NCBI GenBank assembly: GCA_025408445.1
Contig: JANYIZ010000046.1
Span: 62,001-126,000 of the forward strand
DNA: 64,000 nucleotides
Origin: Frigoribacterium sp.
GTDB taxonomy: Bacteria > Actinomycetota > Actinomycetes > Actinomycetales > Microbacteriaceae
Direction of reading: 5' to 3'
Position numbers and translations under genes: made by a program. This document shows positions 58,017 to 64,000 of the stretch, in pieces. A model generated the notes under the pieces. The model was not told where the DNA came from and did no database searches. It saw only the letters and a list, made by a program, of their open reading frames with translations. The first letter of the stretch is position 1, and every line of letters starts with the position of its first letter.

Positions 58017-59156
58017 ATGACGACCCTGCGCGTGATCGTGGACCAGATCGTCGCGCCGATCCCGGGCGGCATCGGTCGCTACACCGAAGAGCTCACCCGC
58101 GAGCTCATCCGCACGGCGCCGAGGGGGTGCGACGTCGCCGGTATCGTCTCATCATCGCCCGAAGCGGACTATGAGTTGATCGAAATGGTCCTCCCCGGTC
58201 TCGACGGCCTCTTCAAGAGCGCACTGGCACGTCGCGAGCTCGAGCTCGCCTGGCAGCACGGCTTCACCCGCCTTCCCGGAAGCGGCATGGTGCACGCCAC
58301 CGGGCTGTTCGCGCCGCTGTTCAAACACGATCGAGTCAATACTGTCGGCGAACAGATCGCGGTGACGATCCACGACGTCATCCCGTGGACCAATCCGGAT
58401 GCACTGTCCACCCGTCGACTCGGCTGGTACAAGGCCATGGCGAAGCGAGCATACAAATATGCGGATGCCGTGGTCGTTCCGACGCACGCTGTCGCCTCCC
58501 AGCTCTCTGAAATCCACGACTTCGGAGACCGGGTTCGGGTGATCGGCGGAGCCGTGAGTTCCAAGCTCACCCTGCCGGTGGATCCGGATGCCCGTGCGGA
58601 GCGGCTCGACCTCCCGGAGCGATTCATCCTGAGCGTTGGTACCCTCCAGCCCCACAAGGGGATAGCTCCGCTCATCCAGGCGATGGCGCGTCCGCAGCTC
58701 AACGGCTACACCCTGCTCATCGCCGGTCCTGAGGGATCGCAGGGCCTCGATGTCGTCGGAATAGCGGCCGAAGCCGGACTCGCCGAGGATCGGGTGCGCG
58801 CGCTCGGTTACCTTGCCGACGCGGATCTGGCCGTCGCGCTGGACCGCGCTTCGGTCTTCGTCTTCCCGAGCCTCGCTGAGGGCTTTGGGTTGCCCGTGAT
58901 CGAGGCCTTCAACTTCGGGACCCCGGTAGTGCACTCCGACGACCCTGCGGTACTCGAGGTATCGGCCGGAGCCGGCCTGGCTGTCGCCCGCGAGCCCGCG
59001 GAGTCTTATGCCGAGCGGCTGGCCGAGGCGATCGGCACAGTGCTCGTGGATCGCGCGCTCGCCGAGCGCATGGGATTCGCTGGCCGGGACCGCGCGCGCA
59101 CGTTCAGCTGGGCGGACTCCGCCGAGAAGGTCTGGCAGTTGCACGCTGACCTGTAG
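58017..59156 (+). CDS. GT4 family glycosyltransferase
   Basis: 379 residues, GT-B fold. N-terminal DQIVAPIPGGIGRYTEELTREL is the glycine-rich acceptor-side loop (part GGIGRYTEEL); ILSVGTLQPHKGIAPLIQA begins the donor domain and FPSLAEGFGLPVIEAFNFGTPVV is the E-x7-E signature with the retaining catalytic Glu. VTIHDVIPWTNPD is typical of mannosyl- and rhamnosyl-type GT4 enzymes. TAATGT at 57966-57971 is a possible -10, and GGAG lies 5 bp before the ATG, so it may have its own promoter. Donor not determinable. Confidence 0.88.
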   Translation: MTTLRVIVDQIVAPIPGGIGRYTEELTRELIRTAPRGCDVAGIVSSSPEADYELIEMVLPGLDGLFKSALARRELELAWQHGFTRLPGSGMVHATGLFAPLFKHDRVNTVGEQIAVTIHDVIPWTNPDALSTRRLGWYKAMAKRAYKYADAVVVPTHAVASQLSEIHDFGDRVRVIGGAVSSKLTLPVDPDARAERLDLPERFILSVGTLQPHKGIAPLIQAMARPQLNGYTLLIAGPEGSQGLDVVGIAAEAGLAEDRVRALGYLADADLAVALDRASVFVFPSLAEGFGLPVIEAFNFGTPVVHSDDPAVLEVSAGAGLAVAREPAESYAERLAEAIGTVLVDRALAERMGFAGRDRARTFSWADSAEKVWQLHADL

Positions 59157-59178
59157 GTTTCGCTCTCGACCAGCAGCG

Positions 59179-60522
59179 TTACGGGGCAGGGGTCGCCGCC
59201 GGCGGGGTCGTCGCGGCCTGCACCGCGGCGTGGAGCTTCTCGTAGTCCGGCTTGTTCTGGTTGAAGGTCGGCGGCACCAGTTCCAGATGCGTGACCGAGA
59301 GTTTCCGCGCCTTATTGCCGAGGTCGACGAATCCAGGCAGTGCTGCTGATGGCATGTCGGTCTTCACCACCTGCGCCCCGGCCTTGGCGATGTCCTGGAA
59401 CTTCGTCAGAACGATCGAGGGCTGGAACTGCTTGAGCATCGATTCCTGCACGACTCGTTGCCGCGCCATCCGCTCATAGTCACTGCCCATGTAGCGCGAC
59501 CGCCCGTACCAGAGCGCGAGATAGCCGTTCATGTGCTGGGGCCCGGCCTCGAAAGTGCCATAGGGCTCCGTGGCGGTGACCGGCCCGTAGGCGAGCTTCG
59601 CCGGTACGTCGATCGTCACTCCGCCGAGCGCGTCGATCAACTCGGAGAAGCCCTGCATATCGATGAGTCCGTAGTACTGGATTGAGAGGCCGGTGACGCC
59701 CTCGGCCGCATCCTTCAGCGCCTCGATACCGGGCGAGCTCCCCTTTGATGCCGCAGTGGGGTAAAGCGACTTGTGCTCCTCCCCGTAGGTGTAGAGGTAG
59801 TCGAGGAGGCACTGGTCGCCGCAGTTGTAGCCCTGAGGGAACGGACCGTAGAGCGGCGATCCCTTCGCGAACTGGATCTGCTCCATGTTGCGCGGGATGC
59901 CGATGATTGTCGTGGCGCCGGTCGTCGCGTCAATACTCGCGACCGAGGTGCTGTCGGGGCGCAATCCGGTGCGATCCGGGCCGGCGTCACCGCCGACCAG
60001 CAGGATGTTGTATCGCCCGTTCACCGGAGCGGCCATCTCGCTTCCGGCGAAGATCGAGGTCACCGCGTTCCGGGCACTGCCCGCGCTCACCGCTCCATAG
60101 CCGGCGGCACCCGCCGTGACGGCGAGCGCGAGGATCGACAGGGCCGCGATCGCGGGGCGCATCGCGGGGGCCGTGGCGATGAGCCGAGTGAGGCGCAGGG
60201 TGTCGAGGGTGAGCACGATCCAGAGCACCGTGTATGCCGCCAACACGACCTGGATCACCGTCAGCCCGATCGGGTTGGTCACGATGCTGAGGATCACGGT
60301 GTGTGCGACGAACCAGATGAGAATACCCACGAGACCGAGGCCCCAGAGCAGGAAGGTCGCTCCGACTCCGAAGCGCCCGAGCCGCCGATTGCCCGCAAGG
60401 ATCTGGGCGGATCCGGGGATGAGCAGGTTGAGACCCACGAGCCACCACGCCCGCTTGGTCATGGTGGGGGTCGACCTCAGATCCGGGGTGCGGATCGGGC
60501 TGGTCGCGGTCATCACGCTCAC
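59179..60522 (-). CDS. LytR-CpsA-Psr (LCP) family glycopolymer transferase
   Basis: 447 residues. Four hydrophobic segments in residues 25-150 (usually one in simple LCP proteins) precede the extracellular LCP domain (about 165-390): [32 protein letters not shown], and [26 protein letters not shown] with the Arg residues that grip the pyrophosphate. LCP proteins move undecaprenyl-linked glycopolymers onto peptidoglycan (or arabinogalactan). Two Cys (YNCGDQC) in the loop could pair. The tail is Ala/Pro-rich. The start overlaps purE by 4 bp, so it is in the purK-purE operon. It could attach the polymer from this locus to the wall. Confidence 0.9.
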   Translation of the reverse strand: MSVMTATSPIRTPDLRSTPTMTKRAWWLVGLNLLIPGSAQILAGNRRLGRFGVGATFLLWGLGLVGILIWFVAHTVILSIVTNPIGLTVIQVVLAAYTVLWIVLTLDTLRLTRLIATAPAMRPAIAALSILALAVTAGAAGYGAVSAGSARNAVTSIFAGSEMAAPVNGRYNILLVGGDAGPDRTGLRPDSTSVASIDATTGATTIIGIPRNMEQIQFAKGSPLYGPFPQGYNCGDQCLLDYLYTYGEEHKSLYPTAASKGSSPGIEALKDAAEGVTGLSIQYYGLIDMQGFSELIDALGGVTIDVPAKLAYGPVTATEPYGTFEAGPQHMNGYLALWYGRSRYMGSDYERMARQRVVQESMLKQFQPSIVLTKFQDIAKAGAQVVKTDMPSAALPGFVDLGNKARKLSVTHLELVPPTFNQNKPDYEKLHAAVQAATTPPAATPAP

Positions 60523-61031
60523 AGGCTCGACCTCAGCGCGACATTCTTCGCTGCGACGGTGTCTTCGAGGGCGCGCGCGAACTCCGCGAGCGCGGTTTCG
60601 AGTACGGGATCGGAGATTGCGAGCATCCGGATCGCGAGGAGTCCGGCGTTGCGTGCGCCCCCGATCGACACGGTGGCGACCGGAACCCCGGCTGGCATCT
60701 GCACGATAGACAGCAGGGAGTCCAGCCCGTCGAGCTGTGCGAGCGCCACCGGCACGCCGATCACCGGGAGGGTCGTGACGGCGGCGAGCATTCCGGGCAG
60801 GTGGGCTGCCCCACCGGCCCCGGCGATGATGACGCGGATGCCCCGGCCCGCGGCATCCCGACCGAAGGAGATCATCTTCTCCGGGGTGCGATGCGCGGAC
60901 ACGACCTCGACCTGATACACCACGCCGAATTCCGCGAGTACGGCAGCGGCCTCTTTCATGACAGTCCAGTCGGAGTCCGAGCCCATGACGACGGCCACGC
61001 TGGGCAGCACAGAAGCAGGGGACTCGGGCAT
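60519..61031 (-). CDS. purE: N5-carboxyaminoimidazole ribonucleotide mutase PurE
   Basis: 170 residues. [32 protein letters not shown] and [25 protein letters not shown] (part [11 protein letters not shown]) are the PurE class I motifs, with the active-site His in SAHRTP. It isomerises N5-CAIR to CAIR in purine synthesis. The C-terminus is slightly extended but otherwise the usual length. It lies 17 bp downstream of purK and overlaps the LCP gene by ATGA. Confidence 0.97.
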   Translation of the reverse strand: MPESPASVLPSVAVVMGSDSDWTVMKEAAAVLAEFGVVYQVEVVSAHRTPEKMISFGRDAAGRGIRVIIAGAGGAAHLPGMLAAVTTLPVIGVPVALAQLDGLDSLLSIVQMPAGVPVATVSIGGARNAGLLAIRMLAISDPVLETALAEFARALEDTVAAKNVALRSSL

Positions 61032-61048
61032 AGCGACCAGCCTAAAGG

Positions 61049-62167
61049 TCAGTTCTGGTAATGCTCCGCAGCGGCACGCGCCTGAAACACCACCTCGTCG
61101 AGGTCGTCGCCGCTGGCCGTAACATGGCCGACCTTGCGCCCTGGGCGAGGCGACTTTCCGTAGTTGTGCAGCTTCACGGAGGGCTCATCCGAAAAGGCGT
61201 TCGGGTAGCGCTCGTCGAGGTCGCCGACCGCCGGCCCACCGAGGATGTTGACCATCACCGACCACTGGTCCCGGCATCCGGTCGCCCCGAGAGGCAGGTC
61301 GAGCACGGCACGAAGGTGCTGCTCGAACTGGCTGGTGGTGGAGCCATCGATGGTCCAGTGCCCCGTGTTGTGCGGACGCATGGCGAGTTCATTCACGAGC
61401 AGTCGCTCATCCGTTGTCTCGAAAAGCTCCACGGCGAGCACACCGGTGACCCCGAGATTCTCGGCGATCGAGCGCGCGATCTCCTCCGCGACATCCGCGA
61501 GCCGCCCGCGGGAGGATGGCGCAGGAGCAATCACTTCGGAACACACGCCATCACTCTGGATGCTCTCGACCACCGGCCAGCAGGCGATCTCCCCGGAGGG
61601 GCGGCGGGCGACCGACTGGGCGAGCTCACGGCGGAAGTCCACCAGCTCTTCGGCGAGCAGCGGATGCCCGAGCGCGAGCCAATCCGAGGCCTCGGCCGCG
61701 GCGCGCACCACCCGCACCCCCTTGCCGTCGTAGCCGCCAGTGGCGGTCTTCACCACGGCCCGGCCGCCGTGGTCGGCGAGAAAAAGGGCGAGTTGCTGCT
61801 CGGTCTCGATGCGGGCCCAGTCGGGAACCGGAAGCCCGAGCGCTGAGAGCCTCTCCCGCATCAGGAGCTTGTCCTGCGCGTAGAGCAGGGCGTCGGGTCC
61901 GGGTCGAACGGCGACGCCGGCCCGGACGAGGGCCGCGAGCACCTCCTGCGGCACGTGTTCGTGGTCGAAGGTCACGACATCAACCGACTGCGCGAAGGGA
62001 AGCACATTGGAGACATCGCGGAAGTCGCCGAGTGTCGTCACCGCCAGCGAGGCTGATTCGCCCGCGGTCTCGGCGAAGACACTCAGCTCGATGCCGAGGT
62101 TCACCGCCGCGGGGATCATCATGCGCGCGAGCTGTCCGCCACCGATCACACCTACCCGAATAGTCAC
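61049..62167 (-). CDS. purK: N5-carboxyaminoimidazole ribonucleotide synthase PurK
   Basis: 372 residues, ATP-grasp. [17 protein letters not shown] opens the fold, [17 protein letters not shown] is the ATP-binding loop, [19 protein letters not shown] the metal-binding Glu/Asn site and [16 protein letters not shown] the C-terminal block. Uses ATP and bicarbonate on AIR, feeding PurE. First gene of the purK-purE-LCP operon; divergent from gtrA with an 81-bp gap. Confidence 0.97.
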   Translation of the reverse strand: MTIRVGVIGGGQLARMMIPAAVNLGIELSVFAETAGESASLAVTTLGDFRDVSNVLPFAQSVDVVTFDHEHVPQEVLAALVRAGVAVRPGPDALLYAQDKLLMRERLSALGLPVPDWARIETEQQLALFLADHGGRAVVKTATGGYDGKGVRVVRAAAEASDWLALGHPLLAEELVDFRRELAQSVARRPSGEIACWPVVESIQSDGVCSEVIAPAPSSRGRLADVAEEIARSIAENLGVTGVLAVELFETTDERLLVNELAMRPHNTGHWTIDGSTTSQFEQHLRAVLDLPLGATGCRDQWSVMVNILGGPAVGDLDERYPNAFSDEPSVKLHNYGKSPRPGRKVGHVTASGDDLDEVVFQARAAAEHYQN

Positions 62168-62248
62168 GCTGCCAGCCTACTTTCGGATAAGGATCAGGGC
62201 ATCCGGTTATGATTCACGAGGCCAATATCCGAACCGCAAGGGAGTGCC

Positions 62249-62803
62249 GTGCTCTCCCGGCTCATCGCTCTCGCTCGGCTACTGTACGAGAAGCTCCTGC
62301 GCTACGTTCTCAAATTCGGCGTCGTTGGTCTCGCCGGCTATTTCGTGGATGTCGGTCTATTCAATGCGCTTCGCCTCGGCGCCTTCGGAGGCGGTCACTT
62401 CTTTCAGGGGCCGATCGGTGCCAAGATCGTCTCTGCCGGCATTGCGACGGTCGTGACCTGGTTCGGGAACAGGTACTGGACTTTCCGCGAACACCGCCGC
62501 AAAAACTATTTGCTCGAGCTCGCCGAATTCAGCGCGGTCTCGGTGGGTGGCATCCTCATCGGACTTGCCTGCCTCTGGGTGTCGCATTACCTACTCGGCT
62601 TCACCTCACTTTTCGCCGACAACATCTCCTCGAATCTTGTTGGGCTCGTTCTCGGCACGTCCTTCCGCTTCCTGCTCTACCGATTCTGGGTCTACGGACA
62701 CCACCGGGCCGACGGCCTCACGGCACGCGAGCACAGGGCCGAGGCGGCGCGGATGACGATCTTTGAAGACGAGCAGAGCGCGAACGAAGCCGCCTCGAGC
62801 TGA
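62249..62803 (+). CDS. GtrA-family membrane protein
   Basis: 184 residues with four membrane segments (about 25-45, 60-80, 100-125, 135-155). KFGVVGLAGYFVDVGLFNAL and TWFGNRYWTFREHR are the GtrA signature. GtrA-type proteins are thought to help flip or hold polyprenyl-linked sugars. GTG 62249 with AGGGAG 4 bp upstream; TATGAT at 62208-62213 is a possible -10. In many Microbacteriaceae it neighbours purK, so its presence here marks conserved chromosome rather than the glycan island. Confidence 0.88.
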   Translation: MLSRLIALARLLYEKLLRYVLKFGVVGLAGYFVDVGLFNALRLGAFGGGHFFQGPIGAKIVSAGIATVVTWFGNRYWTFREHRRKNYLLELAEFSAVSVGGILIGLACLWVSHYLLGFTSLFADNISSNLVGLVLGTSFRFLLYRFWVYGHHRADGLTAREHRAEAARMTIFEDEQSANEAASS

Positions 62804-62805
62804 GG

Positions 62806-63360
62806 TTAGCGCTGTCCCCAGGCAGTCGTCTCGTCGCTGTTCGCCGGGGATCGTCCTGTGCGGGATGCCTCGGCCTGGCGCCGCGCGGCGATCGGGTTGA
62901 GGCTCTTCTCCATGAGGTCGTGAAGCGCCGCCTGAACGAGATCTGCGCCGGGGACATCCCGCAGGACTACCGGATGGTCGAGGCCGGTGTTGATCAGGAT
63001 GTTGCCGCTCTGGAAGATGCTCTGTAGCCCGTTCTGGCGCACCGTCACGTCATACCCTCGGCTGTGCAGAAGTTCCTGCCGAATGCGCACGAAGAACCCG
63101 GTGCGCAGGATGATGCGCCGGGTCGTGATCACGTAGCGCTTGCCGAGCCACGCCACCAGGGGCAACAGACAGAGCAACACGATCAGGAGCGCGGCGCCCG
63201 CGAGCAGGGCGATGTTCTGCCACGGCTCCGAAAAACTGCCTTCGAAATAGCCCACTGTGCCGGCGAGCGCCATGAGTGCGACGCTCGGCCAGAACAGCGC
63301 ACGGCCGTGTGGCCGCAGTCGGGCTACCACCTGCTCCGTGTCCGGTGTGTCGCTCATCAC
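62806..63360 (-). CDS. Bacterial PH-domain (bPH2/DUF304-like) membrane protein
   Basis: 184 residues, two membrane segments (about 20-40 and 48-70) then a PH-like beta domain containing WLGKRYVITTRRIILRTGFFVRIRQELLHSRGYDVTV in parts (YVITTRRIILRTGF) and QSIFQSGNILINTG, the usual bacterial PH signature. Function unknown. It is adjacent to birA (0 bp after its stop) and convergent with gtrA (2-bp gap), the usual Microbacteriaceae order. Cytoplasmic domain location is inferred from the positive-inside rule. Confidence 0.85.
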   Translation of the reverse strand: MMSDTPDTEQVVARLRPHGRALFWPSVALMALAGTVGYFEGSFSEPWQNIALLAGAALLIVLLCLLPLVAWLGKRYVITTRRIILRTGFFVRIRQELLHSRGYDVTVRQNGLQSIFQSGNILINTGLDHPVVLRDVPGADLVQAALHDLMEKSLNPIAARRQAEASRTGRSPANSDETTAWGQR

Positions 63361-64000
63361 CTATTCATACCGCAGATGGGTCACGTCCCCGGCGGCGACA
63401 GCCACAACCCGGCCATCCGACGATTTCTTCACCGATAGCCGCCCGCTGCCGTCGATACCGATCGCCGCACCCCGAAGCTCATCCCCCCCGGGGAGTAACA
63501 CCCGCACCTGGCTGCCGAGCGTGCTGCAGAGAGCACGCAGCTGCCCACCGATTCCGCTCGACTCCGGATCGGCGCCGAACCGCAGGAAGTCGGCAGAGAG
63601 CCGGCCGAGCTCGATGAGATAGCCGGCGAGCGCGCGGTCGGCGAGGTCGGCATCCAGCCCGATCGGATCGTTCAGGGCCAAGGAAGTTGACGTCAGCGTC
63701 GGCAACTCGGCGAGAGGGATCGTGAGGTTGAGCCCGGCCCCCAGCACGACAGCGCGGCCGCTCGGCAGGAGTTCAGCGAGAAGACCCGACACCTTTCGCC
63801 CATCGATCTGCACGTCATTCGGCCACTTGAGTCGCACGGAGTGGCTCGGCACAAGCGGGGCGATCGCCTGTGTCATGGCGATCCCGGCGATGAGCGGTAA
63901 CCACCCGTAGTGGTCGATTTCGAGCGGCTCTCCGGCAGGAAGGCACGGCCGCAGGAGCACCGAGATCGCGAGCGTCTGGCCCGGAGGCGCCATCCAGACC
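63361..64000 (-). CDS. birA: Biotin--[acetyl-CoA-carboxylase] ligase BirA (5' end outside window)
   Basis: The frame is open to the right edge (213 codons visible). VWMAPPGQTLAISVLLRP starts just after the biotin-loop (GRGRxGR, off the window); PLIAGIAMTQAI, LKWPNDVQIDGRKVSGLLAELLPSG with the catalytic Lys in KWPNDV, and VVLGAGLNLTIPLAELP are typical of the catalytic domain. A C-terminal SH3-like domain with GDELRGAAIGIDGSGRL follows. No DNA-binding domain can be judged. It charges biotin carboxyl carrier proteins. Confidence 0.95.
   Translation of the reverse strand, partial: VWMAPPGQTLAISVLLRPCLPAGEPLEIDHYGWLPLIAGIAMTQAIAPLVPSHSVRLKWPNDVQIDGRKVSGLLAELLPSGRAVVLGAGLNLTIPLAELPTLTSTSLALNDPIGLDADLADRALAGYLIELGRLSADFLRFGADPESSGIGGQLRALCSTLGSQVRVLLPGGDELRGAAIGIDGSGRLSVKKSSDGRVVAVAAGDVTHLRYE

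Noticed and set aside
1-64000. tRNA, rRNA, CRISPR arrays, phage attachment sites or replication origins
   Set aside because: No cloverleaf-like segments, regular direct repeats with spacers or clusters of origin boxes were seen by eye; a tool search was not possible.

Overview
The window is high-GC actinobacterial DNA. Dense ATGA/GTGA-overlapping genes, frequent GTG starts and the order birA - PH-domain protein - gtrA - purK - purE - LCP at the right edge suggest a Microbacteriaceae relative. The taxonomic call is an inference from gene order and style. Most of the window is one large surface-glycan locus.

Left edge (1-6.5 kb): the 3' part of an acyl-CoA dehydrogenase gene, a small lipoprotein gene, a decayed second copy of the dehydrogenase 3' end, then a membrane protein, a polyprenol-phosphate mannose synthase and two tandem O-antigen ligase/polymerase-type membrane proteins. 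A 0.5 kb stretch without a recognisable gene follows, then (minus strand) a secreted protein of about 1070 residues with 15 FG-GAP/VCBS repeats of 50 residues.

10.3-22.3 kb: a complete pseudaminic acid (Pse) set, pseG, an SpsF/PseF-type cytidylyltransferase, pseB, pseC and pseI on plus, with pseH on minus. Embedded in it is an amidotransferase trio (PseA/WbpG-like, HisH-like, HisF-like) that probably makes an amidino derivative. Two large KpsC/KpsS-like proteins are candidate nonulosonate transferases, and a hexapeptide-repeat acyltransferase lies beside them.

22.4-31.0 kb: a complete legionaminic acid (Leg) operon, legB-legC-legG-legI-legH-ptmE-ptmF-legF-ptmA, apparently the GDP-sugar route known from Campylobacter. 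The cell therefore seems able to make two CMP-nonulosonates from neighbouring operons.

31-54.4 kb: glycosyltransferases and nucleotide-sugar enzymes, almost all on minus and coupled by short overlaps: a UDP-HexNAc dehydrogenase, a dTDP-3-amino-3,6-dideoxyhexose pair (FdtA/FdtB type) with a truncated aminotransferase copy, gmd/fcl for GDP-L-fucose, rmlA and rmlC, a PglK/MsbA-like ABC flippase and a Wzm/Wzt-type ABC exporter. The middle (34-42 kb) is visibly poorer in GC and carries degraded IS3-type and IS21-type remnants.

54.4-64 kb: a WbbL-like rhamnosyltransferase, rmlB, a VapBC-type toxin-antitoxin pair, rmlD, a GT4 glycosyltransferase, then the conserved purK-purE-LCP, gtrA, PH-domain and birA genes. 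The LCP protein could attach a finished polymer to the wall. Predicted building blocks are Pse (possibly amidino), Leg, L-Rha, L-Fuc, a 3-amino-3,6-dideoxyhexose, a HexNAc uronate and lipid-linked mannose. No tRNA, rRNA or CRISPR array was seen.
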